DNA of 64,000 bases, taken from the NCBI RefSeq assembly GCF_003063355.1, contig NZ_NESH01000001.1, positions 868,001 to 932,000 of the forward strand. Reading direction: 5' to 3'. The notes under the pieces are model-generated. The model worked only from the letters and a program-made list of their open reading frames with translations. It was not told where the DNA came from and made no database searches. Of the stretch, positions 1 through 8,861 are shown in pieces (position 1 is the first letter of the stretch; each line of letters starts with the position of its first letter). The translations under genes were made by a program, and so were the position numbers. This DNA is from Limnohabitans sp. Bal53 (GTDB lineage Bacteria > Pseudomonadota > Gammaproteobacteria > Burkholderiales > Burkholderiaceae_C).

Positions 1-141
1 GCCTTGCCTTACGATGCGCAAGCCTCCGATGCAGTGGAGCACCGCGACTTTGTGCTGAGTCAAAAAGAGAGACGGCACAAGGTCATTTTGTGTTGCTCAC
101 GCGCCAAAGACGCCGGGGGCGTGATCGCGCTCGATTTTTAA
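1..141 (+). CDS. C-terminal end of an unidentified protein (partial)
   Basis: An open frame runs from the first base to a TAA at 139-141 and encodes the last 46 residues of a protein, ending in CCSRAKDAGGVIALDF. It lies 22 bases ahead of the SDR gene on the same strand and may be its operon partner. The fragment holds no domain I recognise, so no function is proposed. Its codon choice is like that of the downstream genes, with many G or C third positions, which supports real coding. Confidence 0.5.
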   Translation, partial: ALPYDAQASDAVEHRDFVLSQKERRHKVILCCSRAKDAGGVIALDF

Positions 142-163
142 AAACCCTGAGGGAGAGACTGTC

Positions 164-883
164 ATGGATACTGAGCGAAAAGTCTTCGTCACCGGCGGCA
201 CCAGCGGCATAGGCGCCGCCATTGCGCGCGCATTCGCGGCCACAGGCGCCAGTGTGACCGCGACTGGCGCCACATCCGCCGAAGTGGAGGCTGCACAAGC
301 CCTGCCGGCCAACCGCTTGGTGGCTTTTCATGTTCTGGATGTGCGCCAGGATGCCCACGTTCGCGCCCACATAGGGCAATTCACGCAACTGGATGTGCTG
401 GTCAATTGCGCAGGCGTGATCCAAAGGCAAGCTGAATTGGACCCCGAGGTTTTTGCTCAAACGGTGGACATCAACCTCAACGGCACCATGCGGTCTTGCG
501 CAGCAGCGCGCGAAGGACTCAAAGCACGCCAAGGTTGCATCATCAACACCGCCTCAATGCTGAGCTTTTTTGGCGGCGGCCTGGTGCCCGGGTACAGCGC
601 CAGCAAAGGGGGTGTGGCGCAACTGACCAAATCGCTGGCCATTGCCTATGCGGCCGATGGCATCCGGGTGAATGCGGTCGCACCGGGTTGGATTGCCACG
701 CCTTTGACACAGGCCTTGCAAGACGATGCTGAAAGATCGGCTCAGATATTGGGCCGAACGCCTTTGGGACGCTGGGGTCAGCCCGAAGACGTGGCCGACC
801 CGGTGCTATTTCTGGCCAGTCCAGCCGCGCGCTTCATCACGGGCGTGGTTTTACCTGTGGATGGCGGTTACCTGATCCAATGA
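164..883 (+). CDS. SDR family NAD(P)-dependent oxidoreductase
   Basis: This 239-residue protein is a classical short-chain dehydrogenase. The cofactor motif TGGTSGIG sits at residues 10-17, an NCAG variant of the NNAG motif at 81-84, and the YxxxK pair at Y144 and K148. The C-terminus has the usual GRWGQPEDVADPVLFLAS and DGG segments. A GGGAGAGA ribosome site precedes the ATG. The length and motifs fit sugar-acid or 3-oxoacyl reductases such as gluconate 5-dehydrogenase or 2-keto-3-deoxy-fuconate dehydrogenase. The substrate cannot be told from the sequence. It may be co-transcribed with the truncated upstream gene. Confidence 0.85.
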   Translation: MDTERKVFVTGGTSGIGAAIARAFAATGASVTATGATSAEVEAAQALPANRLVAFHVLDVRQDAHVRAHIGQFTQLDVLVNCAGVIQRQAELDPEVFAQTVDINLNGTMRSCAAAREGLKARQGCIINTASMLSFFGGGLVPGYSASKGGVAQLTKSLAIAYAADGIRVNAVAPGWIATPLTQALQDDAERSAQILGRTPLGRWGQPEDVADPVLFLASPAARFITGVVLPVDGGYLIQ

Positions 884-892
884 AGCCCAAGG

Positions 893-916
893 GAGGGGCC
901 CTGCGCAATGCCCCTC
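893..916. terminator. GC-rich hairpin between convergent genes
   Basis: GAGGGGC and GCCCCTC form a perfect 7-bp stem around a 10-base loop between the convergent SDR and NIPSNAP genes. There is no clear T-run on either side, so it is only a possible bidirectional terminator. Confidence 0.3.
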
Positions 917-926
917 TGGCGCCTGC

Positions 927-1244
927 TCAGGGCTGAGGGCCCCAAGGTGCGGACAGCATGAGCTTGTTGTTTTGCTCGCGCATCAGCGGGCGGATCTTGG
1001 CGGCAAAGGCCATGAATTCCGGATCGGCAAACACCCCTGCCCAAAAGGCGCGGCGGTCGGCGTCGTCGTCAAACTTCCAGACATGGATCAGCTCGTTGAT
1101 CGCGCCCACATCGCCCGTGAAGTAGCCCACCAGTTTTTGCGGGTGCTTGGCCAGCGCAGGCCAGCCCTCGTTTTTGTAGTGCGAGATAACTTCGGACATT
1201 TTTCCGACGATCACGGAATAGGTGCGCAGCTCATAAATGGCCAT
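927..1244 (-). CDS. NIPSNAP family protein
   Basis: This is a 105-residue single-domain protein that begins MAIYELRTYSV and contains LVGYFTGDVGAINELIHVWKF. Both are hallmarks of the NIPSNAP fold, a dimeric alpha/beta barrel. Family members are small cytoplasmic proteins, often placed beside catabolic genes, with no settled enzymatic role. The length is normal for a one-domain bacterial member. It is transcribed alone, convergent with the SDR gene. The family is clear but the function is unknown. Confidence 0.85.
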   Translation of the reverse strand: MAIYELRTYSVIVGKMSEVISHYKNEGWPALAKHPQKLVGYFTGDVGAINELIHVWKFDDDADRRAFWAGVFADPEFMAFAAKIRPLMREQNNKLMLSAPWGPQP

Positions 1245-1345
1245 GGTTTCCTCAAGGGGTGAAGTTTTGACACCTCACTCTAGCCTGAGAGGCATAAAGT
1301 CCTGTCAGGCGCGTGACTCGGGCACCCATAGCGCCCTCTTCGCGC

Positions 1346-1786
1346 TCAATCCCCTCGCACCACCAGCACCGGCACAGGGCTCAGCCGAATCACCTGTTCG
1401 GCCCCGCTGCCCAAGAGCATGCGGCCCAAGCCCCTGCGGCCGTGTGTGCCCAGCACCACCAAGTCCGCACCCCAAACGGCTGCCTCGTCGGCCACCGACT
1501 CACCCAAACGCTGGCGCGGCTTGTCCACCACATGCGATTCGGCGTTCACGCCCATGGCCGAGGCCGCGTCCATGGCCTTTTGCAGCAATTGCTTGGCGTT
1601 GTCATGCGCGTAGGTGCGCAAATCGGCCGAAAACTCATAACTTGTCAGGTGCCGGTCGTCATCGATCACATGCACAAAGCGCACGGTGCCCAGGGCTTCA
1701 CGGGCCATGTCCAGCGCCGTGCGCATGGCTTTATCGCTGGTGTCGCTGCCATCGATGGGCACCAAGATTTTTCTGAACAGGGGCAT
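1346..1786 (-). CDS. Universal stress protein, UspA family
   Basis: The 146-residue protein starts MPLFRKILVPIDGSDTS and ends with VLVVRGD, as typical UspA-fold proteins do. The ATP-binding signature GxxGx9GS is present as GTHGRRGLGRMLLGSGAEQV near residues 113-132, so it belongs to the nucleotide-binding branch. These proteins are cytoplasmic and are induced by starvation or respiratory stress. It is a single gene. The 228 bases between it and the cytochrome b561 gene hold no gene or hairpin that I can support. Confidence 0.92.
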   Translation of the reverse strand: MPLFRKILVPIDGSDTSDKAMRTALDMAREALGTVRFVHVIDDDRHLTSYEFSADLRTYAHDNAKQLLQKAMDAASAMGVNAESHVVDKPRQRLGESVADEAAVWGADLVVLGTHGRRGLGRMLLGSGAEQVIRLSPVPVLVVRGD

Positions 1787-2014
1787 TCAGGTCTCCAAGT
1801 GAGCGTGGACACGGTGCGTGAGGGTCTGCGTCAAAGGAGCTGACTGGTCCATGGTCGATGCTGTGGCCAGATGCATGTGCCCCTCTGTGCTAAACCCACG
1901 AACACCATGGGGGGTGGCTGAGGCTTCATGCTAGGCCGGCCTGCGCCGTCGCGCCATCTATCGAACGGTCTGTTTTGGGATGGCTGATGCCGAGATCTCG
2001 GTGTGACTGTGCGC

Positions 2015-2764
2015 TCAACCACTCACCATGGCCCAACGGTTGACCGCTTCCCACACCCAATAAGCCAGCACACTGGCCAACACCAGCGCTGCCAGCCAGC
2101 GGCGCTCGTTTTGTATCAAATCGGGACCCGGACCGGGTATGCGGCCCGTCAGCATCGGCAGGGCCTGGTTTTTGCGCCGCGTGAAACTCAACCAGGCCAG
2201 CAAGGCCAAGTGCACCAGCACCCCTGTCAGGTAGGCATCACCCCAAAATTCATGCAAGTCTTCAAAGACATCGCCGCCCAGCACATCCCCCCACTCATGG
2301 AAGGTGGCGTAGCCGGTCAAGGTCAAGGGGATAACAGCCAACAACAAACCCACCAAGGCCAGCCCCATGAGCAGGCCTTGCCCTTGCCGCCAAGGCACGG
2401 GCGAGCCCACACGCAAGCTGCTGACCACGGTCTTTAGCCAAGCACGCGTGCCGCTGACTTTGCGCCACAGTGCCGACAGCTGGGCAGGTCGGGGGCCGAC
2501 CAAGCCGTAAACCCCACGCCAGACCAGCAAGCCCGCCAGGGTGTAGCCCAACACCACATGCACCAACCGCCAGTGCTCGCTGTCGGCGCTGATGTAGGCC
2601 CCGACAAAGCTCAAGGCAAACAGCCAATGGAACATGCGCATGGGCGCATCGGTCACGAGGCGGCCGGGGCCCTGGGGGGCCACCGGCTTGGCGGGTGGGG
2701 CGGGCGTGACGATTGGACCGCTGGCTGCGCTCGGTTTTGGATGGGGGGACGTCAAGGTGTTCAT
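2015..2764 (-). CDS. Cytochrome b561-type membrane protein (SHP/DHC partner)
   Basis: This 249-residue protein has a proline-rich N-terminal stretch followed by about four hydrophobic helices. Histidines at H46 and H69 in the first helices and H171 and H185 later are placed to ligate two b hemes, as in the b561/Ni-Fe-hydrogenase b-type family. It is the last gene of a three-gene operon with a diheme cytochrome c and an SHP cytochrome. In Rhodobacter-type SHP loci a membrane cytochrome b of this kind is thought to feed quinol electrons to the diheme cytochrome. That role is inferred from context. Confidence 0.85.
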   Translation of the reverse strand: MNTLTSPHPKPSAASGPIVTPAPPAKPVAPQGPGRLVTDAPMRMFHWLFALSFVGAYISADSEHWRLVHVVLGYTLAGLLVWRGVYGLVGPRPAQLSALWRKVSGTRAWLKTVVSSLRVGSPVPWRQGQGLLMGLALVGLLLAVIPLTLTGYATFHEWGDVLGGDVFEDLHEFWGDAYLTGVLVHLALLAWLSFTRRKNQALPMLTGRIPGPGPDLIQNERRWLAALVLASVLAYWVWEAVNRWAMVSG

Positions 2765-2791
2765 GGTGTGCTTTCTGGGTGCCGAGGTGTT

Positions 2792-3355
2792 TCAGTCGTT
2801 CCAAGCGCGGCTTTGGCGGGCGCTCAGGCCTGTGGGCCGTTTCAGGTGGTCGTCGTCAAACAGGCCTTGTTCGGTGCCGGTGTGGCAAGCGGCGCAGTTG
2901 GCGGCCGACTTGACGCTGGGCAGCTGCCAGACTGCGGGCTCGATCTTGCGATGCTTGCGCTCGAACCAGACCGACTTCGTCAGGCGGTCTTGTGGCGGCT
3001 CTTCGGCCACGCGTTTGTAGGTGCCCGCATGGGTTTGCAGCCACTGGCCAATCTCGGCCACAGTTTTTGCATCGAGCGAGGCATCACTGCCGTAATGCTG
3101 GTCCAGCCCTTTCATGACGCGTTGCCACGACTTGGCTGGCAGCATGCCGGGCGGGTAAGCCGTGTGGCAAGCCGCACACTCGGCGGTGTAAGACGGCAAA
3201 ACTTTCGCTGGCATGCGGGTGCCGTCGGCGTTGGCATTGGCGCCGGACAGGCCTAGGCCAAGACCAAGGATGCAGGCCGTAGCCTGCCAAAGCGAGCGGC
3301 GCATGGTCCGATGTGTGGCTTGAAGAAGGAGGGTCATGGGTGGCGCTTTCATCAT
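2792..3355 (-). CDS. Diheme cytochrome c (DHC family)
   Basis: The 187-residue precursor has a signal peptide (core ATACILGLGLGLSGANA) and two CAACH heme c sites at residues 60-64 and 154-158. Size, spacing and operon position match DHC, the diheme cytochrome reported to pass electrons to SHP. It acts in the periplasm. The exact start is open: ATG codons at 3355, 3337 and 3304 are in frame and none has a strong ribosome site, and the last would still leave a signal peptide. It lies 16 bases downstream of the SHP gene and 27 upstream of the cytochrome b561 gene. Confidence 0.85.
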   Translation of the reverse strand: MMKAPPMTLLLQATHRTMRRSLWQATACILGLGLGLSGANANADGTRMPAKVLPSYTAECAACHTAYPPGMLPAKSWQRVMKGLDQHYGSDASLDAKTVAEIGQWLQTHAGTYKRVAEEPPQDRLTKSVWFERKHRKIEPAVWQLPSVKSAANCAACHTGTEQGLFDDDHLKRPTGLSARQSRAWND

Positions 3356-3371
3356 GGATGCTTCGAATGCT

Positions 3372-3815
3372 TCAGGGCTTGAGCTGGATCAGGTAAGCCA
3401 GCACATCGGCTTTTTCCTGTGCGCTGCATTCACGGCTGAACACATCCTTGCAGTTGCGCTTGAACCATTTGTCGACCTTGGCGGTGTCGGTGAAGGCTTT
3501 GACGTTGAAGGCAGGGGCCAAAGGCGCGATGGCTTTGCCCGTGCTCGCATGCTTGCCCTGGGCGGTGGGTGGCGTGCCGTGGCAGGAGGCACACGACCAT
3601 TCGCCACCTTGGCGTTGGTTGAAAAGGGCCTGGCCTCGCTCGGCCTTGGCCGGGGCACCGGCCTGGGCGGTCCAGTGGTTCAGCTGCTGCGCCGGGCTGG
3701 TGTCTGCAGCGTGGGCGGTGTGCATGACCAAGGCTTGCAGGGTGCACAGGCCCACCAAAGCCCAATGGCGGCGGGTGGCAAAAGTGCCGAAAGTGTTGGG
3801 GGTTAGCCGTTTCAT
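3372..3815 (-). CDS. SHP-type oxygen-binding cytochrome c (DUF1924)
   Basis: This 147-residue secreted cytochrome has a signal peptide ending AHAAD and one heme site, CASCH, at 75-79. A C-terminal segment KWFKRNCKDVFSREC carries two further cysteines and an asparagine (N121). In the Rhodobacter sphaeroides heme protein an asparagine is the sixth heme ligand and leaves on reduction, which allows oxygen binding; N121 is the likely counterpart here. The gene leads the SHP-DHC-cytochrome b operon. A GGAGAA ribosome site precedes the ATG. Family confidence is high; the physiological substrate is not known. Confidence 0.85.
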   Translation of the reverse strand: MKRLTPNTFGTFATRRHWALVGLCTLQALVMHTAHAADTSPAQQLNHWTAQAGAPAKAERGQALFNQRQGGEWSCASCHGTPPTAQGKHASTGKAIAPLAPAFNVKAFTDTAKVDKWFKRNCKDVFSRECSAQEKADVLAYLIQLKP

Positions 3816-3977
3816 GGCGTTCTCCGTTCAAGGCTTCAAGGGGTGTATGTGAAGGGGGGTGTGGCTCGATTGTGTGAAGCCCTGCTTGAACCTTGGCTGA
3901 AGCGTTTGTTCATCGGCCGTTCAGCTTTCGTACAGGACAATCAAGGGGTGAAAAACACCCGCACCACCCATAACCCC

Positions 3978-4301
3978 ATGCTCAAATGGCGCTGGGCCGC
4001 TTGTGCCATGCTGACCACGCTGGCGGTGTGCGCTGCGATTTGGAGCGGTAACGCGCTGGCCAGTGACAAGGGCGACCATGAACGCGCCTGGCAGGCGGTG
4101 CAGTCGGGCCAGGTCTTGCCGCTGCCCAGGGTGCTGGCGCTGGTCGAAAAGGCCCATCCCGGCCAGGTGCTGGAGGTGGAGCTGGAAAACCACAAACAGC
4201 AATGGCAATACGAGATCAAACTGCTGCAGCCCGATGGCCGCTTGATGAAGCTCCAGGTCGACGCCCGCACGGGCGAGGTCTTGAAACGCAAACCCCGTTA
4301 A
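3978..4301 (+). CDS. PepSY-domain periplasmic protein
   Basis: The 107-residue protein has a signal peptide or N-terminal anchor (LTTLAVCAAIWSGNALA) followed by one PepSY domain ending KLQVDARTGEVLKRKPR. The frame stays open upstream to 3843, but the ATG at 3978 directly precedes the signal sequence and is preferred. It is 9 bases ahead of the response regulator gene. Small PepSY proteins are often found beside two-component genes and cytochromes and may modulate a sensor or a membrane redox protein. That role is inferred. Confidence 0.75.
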   Translation: MLKWRWAACAMLTTLAVCAAIWSGNALASDKGDHERAWQAVQSGQVLPLPRVLALVEKAHPGQVLEVELENHKQQWQYEIKLLQPDGRLMKLQVDARTGEVLKRKPR

Positions 4302-4310
4302 AAAAGTCCC

Positions 4311-4979
4311 ATGCGCATCTTGCTGGTTGAAGACGAACCCACTTTGCGTGCGCAGTTGCACGCAGGCCTGGCCGAGGCCGGGCATGTGGTGGAACAGGCC
4401 GACAACGGGCGCGATGCCCACTGCATGGGCGAGAGCGAAGACTTCGATGCCGTGGTGCTGGACCTGGGCCTGCCCCTGATGGATGGCCTGACGGTGCTGC
4501 AGCGCTGGCGCGAGCAGGGCCGCCGCATGCCGGTGCTGATCCTGACGGCACGTGACAACTGGCACGACAAAGTGGCAGGCATCGACGCCGGGGCAGATGA
4601 TTACCTGACCAAGCCTTTTCACATGGAAGAGCTGCTGGCCCGCTTGCGTGCCTTGAACCGGCGGGCCAACGGCGTGGCCTCTGCGGTGCTGCGGCTGGGC
4701 GATGTGGCGTTGGACACACGCAGCGGGCGCGTGACGGTGCAGGGACAAACCGTTCCCCTGACCAGCCACGAATACAAAGTGCTGGACTATTTGATGCACC
4801 GCCAGGATGCGGTGGTGTCGCGCAGCGATTTGATCGCGCACATTTATGCGCAAGACTTTGAGCGCGACTCCAACACCATCGAGGTGTTTGTGGGCCGTCT
4901 GCGCAAAAAACTGCCCACGTTGACGATCGAGGCCGTGCGCGGTTTGGGTTATCGGCTGCTCAAGGACAAGGTCCGATGA
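4311..4979 (+). CDS. OmpR/PhoB-family response regulator (QseB-like)
   Basis: The 222-residue protein has a receiver domain (MRILLVEDEP at the start, phospho-acceptor D51 in VVLDLGLP, TARD and YLTKPF signatures) and a C-terminal winged helix ending EAVRGLGYRLL. Its stop overlaps the kinase start by four bases (ATGA), so the two are translationally coupled. It most resembles the QseB/PmrA/TctD branch. The placement opposite the SHP-DHC-cytochrome b operon suggests that operon as a target. The signal sensed is unknown. Confidence 0.9.
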   Translation: MRILLVEDEPTLRAQLHAGLAEAGHVVEQADNGRDAHCMGESEDFDAVVLDLGLPLMDGLTVLQRWREQGRRMPVLILTARDNWHDKVAGIDAGADDYLTKPFHMEELLARLRALNRRANGVASAVLRLGDVALDTRSGRVTVQGQTVPLTSHEYKVLDYLMHRQDAVVSRSDLIAHIYAQDFERDSNTIEVFVGRLRKKLPTLTIEAVRGLGYRLLKDKVR

Positions 4980-6400
4980 AGCACGGCGTCAAAGGCCTGA
5001 TGGGCTCGCTGCGCTTTCGGCTGTTGGCCGCGACCGTGCTGGGAGTGTCGCTGGCCATGGTCTTAGCGGGCGTGGTGCTCAATGGCTTGTTCCATGAGCA
5101 TGTGATGCGCCAGTTTGAAAAAGGTCTGGCCCAGCAGCTCGACCAAGTCACCGCCCGTTTGTCGGCCGATGCGCAAGGCCAGCCCCTGATCGATGCGCAG
5201 TCCTTGTCAGACCCGCGCTGGCATCGGCCTTACTCGGGTTTGTATTGGCAGCTGGACGATGTGACGCCTGCAACGCCGCGCCCGGGCGTTTTGCGCTCTC
5301 GCTCTTTATGGGACACGCAGCTGGCCTTGCCCGCCGATGTGCTGCGCGATGGCGAAATCCACGCGCACGAGTTGCCCGGCCCCGGCGACAGCCGCTTGCG
5401 CGTGCTGGAGCGCACGGTGCGGCCGGACGAGCGTGTGCGCTGGCGCTTGAGTGTGGCAGCTGATTTGAAAGACACGCACGAGGCGGTGGCGGGTTTTCAG
5501 CGGGTGCTGGCGACATCGCTCGCAGTGCTGCTTTTGCTCTTGCTGGCGGCGGCCTGGGCGCAAGTGGCTTTGGGCCTGCGGCCTTTGCTGGCTTTGCAGC
5601 AGGCCCTGAACACACTGCGCGAAGGACGCACGCCCCGCCTGACAGGCGACTTCCCGAGCGAGGTTCAGCCCTTGGTGGACAACTTCAACAGCGTGCTGGA
5701 CCGCAACGACGAGGTGGTAGGCCGTGCACGCACACAGGCAGGCAACCTGGCCCACGCCCTGAAAACCCCGCTCACCGTGCTGGACCAGGCCTCGCGCCAA
5801 ACCGACACGGCTGGTTTAGCCCCGCTGGTGCAAGAGCAGGTGCAACTGGCCCGGCGCCACGTCGACTGGCACCTGGCCCGCTCGCGCATGGCCGCCTCCA
5901 GCGGCCTGCCTGGCCAGCGGGTGCCGGTGGTGCCCACGCTGCAAGGTCTTGTTCGGGTGATGCAGCGTGTGCACGCCGAGCGCCAGCTGACCATCACGCT
6001 GGAGGAGCCAGATGAGCACGTGCAGTTTGCTGGTGAGGCCCAAGACCTGCAGGAAATGCTGGGCAACGTGCTGGACAACGCTTGCCAATGGGCGCACAGC
6101 GCGGTGCGCATCCGGGTACAGCCCGTGCCCGGCACCACGTCACGGGGCGCGCCGGGCAAATGCCGGGTGGACATCGAAGACGACGGCCCAGGCATGCCCG
6201 CCGAGCAGATGCCCCGTGTGCTGCAGCGAGGCGTGCGCCTGGACGAATCGGTGCCCGGCAGCGGCCTGGGGCTGGCGATCGTGCAGGAGCTGGTGACGTT
6301 GTACGGGGGTGCGCTGCAATTGCAAACCCCGGCGCAGGATCGGGGTTTGCGTGTTTCCTTGATCTTGCCTGCGGCACTGACCAAACCGACGAGTGACTGA
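4976..6400 (+). CDS. Sensor histidine kinase (QseC-like)
   Basis: The 474-residue membrane kinase has a transmembrane helix at about 15-38, a periplasmic domain, a second helix at about 181-201 and a HAMP-like linker. The phospho-accepting histidine is H260 in GNLAHALKTPLTVLD. The ATPase domain follows with an N box (LGNVLDNACQWA), DDGPGMP and GSGLGLAIV. It is coupled to the upstream regulator and should phosphorylate its D51. The periplasmic domain has no ligand motif I can name. Confidence 0.9.
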   Translation: MKHGVKGLMGSLRFRLLAATVLGVSLAMVLAGVVLNGLFHEHVMRQFEKGLAQQLDQVTARLSADAQGQPLIDAQSLSDPRWHRPYSGLYWQLDDVTPATPRPGVLRSRSLWDTQLALPADVLRDGEIHAHELPGPGDSRLRVLERTVRPDERVRWRLSVAADLKDTHEAVAGFQRVLATSLAVLLLLLLAAAWAQVALGLRPLLALQQALNTLREGRTPRLTGDFPSEVQPLVDNFNSVLDRNDEVVGRARTQAGNLAHALKTPLTVLDQASRQTDTAGLAPLVQEQVQLARRHVDWHLARSRMAASSGLPGQRVPVVPTLQGLVRVMQRVHAERQLTITLEEPDEHVQFAGEAQDLQEMLGNVLDNACQWAHSAVRIRVQPVPGTTSRGAPGKCRVDIEDDGPGMPAEQMPRVLQRGVRLDESVPGSGLGLAIVQELVTLYGGALQLQTPAQDRGLRVSLILPAALTKPTSD

Positions 6401-6407
6401 AGCCTGA

Positions 6408-7211
6408 TCAGTAAAAGGCGTAGCCATCCATCGCGATGACCTGGTCGCTGATGCCCCGGAAAAACGCCTCCGGTTGTGCATCACTTCCCGCTGCGCCCAA
6501 AGCGGTGAACAGGGGCAGCAAGTGTTCGTCGCTGGGGTGGGCCTGCTGTCCGGTCGTTTGCTGGCGGTAAGCCAGCAAGCCGTGCACATCGCGGGCCACC
6601 ATGTGGGTGTGAACCCAGTCAGCGAAGACCTGCACATAGGTTGGTGTCGTGCCACCATTCATGCGCAAGCCCATCAGGTCGCGCAGGTTGTGCGTGATGT
6701 TGCCCGACGCCAACACCAAGATGCCTTGCTGCGCCAAACCGGCCAGTGCCTGGCCCACACGGTAAGCGTGCTCCGAGCCCAAGTGGCTTTGCACCGACAG
6801 GGGCACCACTGGCACATCGGCAGCGGGGAACATCTGTCGCAGCGGAATCCAGGCGCCGTGGTCCAGACCGCGCTGGACGCTTTTCGCCACCGGCAGGCCC
6901 GCCGCTTGCAGGGCAGCCACCACCTGCGCGGCCACTTCGGGGCAGCCGGTGGCGGGGTAGTGCATCTCGTACAGGCGCGGGTCAAAGCCGCCAAAGTCAT
7001 GAATGGTTTCAGGCCGAGCGGCAAAACCCACGGTGGGCACCGCCGTGTCCCAGTGCGGGCTGACCACCACGATGGCGCGGGGCCTGGCCAGTTGTGCCGC
7101 GATCTGCGTCATGGCCGCGCCCGCTGCGCCGGGGTGCAGGGCGAACATGGGTGAGCCATGGGGCACGAACAGAACGGCGCGGGCATTCGACTGGGTGTTT
7201 GCATAAGACAT
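6408..7211 (-). CDS. Class III extradiol-type dioxygenase (LigB/DODA, YgiD-like)
   Basis: This 267-residue protein belongs to the LigB-fold dioxygenases of the DODA/YgiD type. Conserved metal-site segments are seen as VPHGSPMF, VSPHWD, LDHGAWIPL and SGNITHNLRDL. Relatives cleave catechol-like rings such as DOPA using zinc or iron. An in-frame ATG at 7253 would add 14 residues, but the ATG at 7211 gives the family's usual N-terminus and is chosen. The substrate is not predictable and the gene stands alone. Confidence 0.85.
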   Translation of the reverse strand: MSYANTQSNARAVLFVPHGSPMFALHPGAAGAAMTQIAAQLARPRAIVVVSPHWDTAVPTVGFAARPETIHDFGGFDPRLYEMHYPATGCPEVAAQVVAALQAAGLPVAKSVQRGLDHGAWIPLRQMFPAADVPVVPLSVQSHLGSEHAYRVGQALAGLAQQGILVLASGNITHNLRDLMGLRMNGGTTPTYVQVFADWVHTHMVARDVHGLLAYRQQTTGQQAHPSDEHLLPLFTALGAAGSDAQPEAFFRGISDQVIAMDGYAFY

Positions 7212-7419
7212 GGCGTGGCATTGTGCTGGACTTTGGGTCCAAACAGCTTGCATGTGCAGGTCGACTACTTGTCGGACTTCATGACCGAGGCTGGATCGGC
7301 GCAGCCGCTGTCACGGTGTTGACGGCATCCCCGGCGTTTCAAGCCACAATCAGCTCATTGGTTTTCCCCATCCTTTTCTCCCCCACTTTGAACGCCTGTT
7401 TTTTCAACTGGATACCGAC

Positions 7420-8856
7420 ATGACCTACCCCAATACCCAACTCTTCATCAACGGCCAATGGTGCGATGCCGAAGGCGGCCGCACCCTGCCGGTGTTCAAC
7501 CCTGCCACCGGCACCGAAATCGGCCGCTTGGCGCACGCGGGCATTCCTGACCTGGAGCGTGCCGCGCAAGCCGCGCACAAGGGCTTTGAAATCTGGCGCG
7601 ACACACCCGCCAACGAGCGCAGCGCCATCATGCGCAAAGCCGCTGCCCTGATGCGTGAACGCACCCCGCAAATTGCCGAGCTGCTCACACAAGAGCAAGG
7701 CAAACCCTTGGCCGAAGCCAAGGTCGAAGCCATGTCGGCCGCCGACATCATCGAGTGGTTTGCAGAAGAAGGCCGCCGTGTCTATGGCCGCATCGTGCCG
7801 CCGCGCAACATCCACGTGCAGCAGCAAGTGCTCAAGCAGCCGGTGGGGCCTGTGGCCGCCTTCACGCCTTGGAACTTCCCGATCAACCAGGCCGTGCGCA
7901 AGATGTCCGCTGCCTTGGCCACGGGCTGCTCCATCATCGTGAAGGCCCCGGAAGAAACGCCTGCTGCGCCCGCTGAGTTGATCCGCGCCTTTCACGATGC
8001 GGGCGTGCCTGCGGGCGTGATCGGTCTGGTCTACGGCACGCCCGCCGAGATCTCGAACTACCTGATCGCGCACCCGCTGATCCGCAAGATCACCTTCACT
8101 GGCTCCACCCCCGTGGGCAAGCAACTGGCCGCCTTGGCGGGCCAGCACATGAAGCGCGTGACCATGGAGCTGGGCGGCCACGCCCCGGTCATCCTGGCCG
8201 AAGACGCCGACATCGCCTTGGCCCTGAAGACGGCCGGTGCGGCCAAGTTCCGCAACGCGGGCCAGGTCTGCATCTCGCCCACCCGCTTTTTGGTGCACCA
8301 CAGCATTGCCGACGCCTTTGCCGAACAATTTGCCGCGCAAGCGCAGGCTCTGCAGGTGGGCGATGGCCTGGCCGCAGGCACACAAATGGGCCCCTTGGCC
8401 AACGATCGCCGCTTGGCCGCCATGCAGTCCATCGTGCAAGACGCCCGCGCCAAGGGTGCCAAGGTGCTCACCGGTGGTGAGCGCATTGGCACACAAGGCA
8501 ACTTCTTTGCGCCCACGGTGCTGTCGCATGTGCCGCTGGACGCCGATGTGGTGGTCAACGAGCCCTTTGGCCCCATCGCCGCGGTCCGCAGCTTCGAGAA
8601 GATCGAAGACGCGATTGCCGAAGCCAACCGCCTGCCTTTTGGCTTGGCTGGTTACGCTTTCACCAATTCCATGAAAACCATGCACCAACTCAGCCAGCGT
8701 CTGGACGTGGGCATGCTCTGGGTCAACCAGCCTGCCGCGCCCTGGCCTGAGCTGCCTTTTGGCGGCATGAAGGATTCGGGTTACGGCTCCGAAGGCGGCC
8801 CTGAGGCGCTGGAGGCTTACCTGAACAGCAAGACGGTGTCGATCTTCAACGCCTGA
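7420..8856 (+). CDS. gabD: NAD(P)-dependent aldehyde dehydrogenase, succinate-semialdehyde type
   Basis: The 478-residue protein aligns end to end with the aldehyde dehydrogenase family. TPWNFPINQ marks the cofactor site, [12 protein letters not shown] is the dinucleotide loop, E250 in [10 protein letters not shown] is the general base and C284 in [11 protein letters not shown] is the nucleophile, 34 residues apart as in the family. Overall pattern and length resemble GabD-type succinate-semialdehyde dehydrogenases; 2-oxoglutarate semialdehyde dehydrogenase is the main alternative. It precedes pcp by 5 bases, so the two may share a transcript. Confidence 0.85.
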   Translation: MTYPNTQLFINGQWCDAEGGRTLPVFNPATGTEIGRLAHAGIPDLERAAQAAHKGFEIWRDTPANERSAIMRKAAALMRERTPQIAELLTQEQGKPLAEAKVEAMSAADIIEWFAEEGRRVYGRIVPPRNIHVQQQVLKQPVGPVAAFTPWNFPINQAVRKMSAALATGCSIIVKAPEETPAAPAELIRAFHDAGVPAGVIGLVYGTPAEISNYLIAHPLIRKITFTGSTPVGKQLAALAGQHMKRVTMELGGHAPVILAEDADIALALKTAGAAKFRNAGQVCISPTRFLVHHSIADAFAEQFAAQAQALQVGDGLAAGTQMGPLANDRRLAAMQSIVQDARAKGAKVLTGGERIGTQGNFFAPTVLSHVPLDADVVVNEPFGPIAAVRSFEKIEDAIAEANRLPFGLAGYAFTNSMKTMHQLSQRLDVGMLWVNQPAAPWPELPFGGMKDSGYGSEGGPEALEAYLNSKTVSIFNA

Positions 8857-8861
8857 GCACC

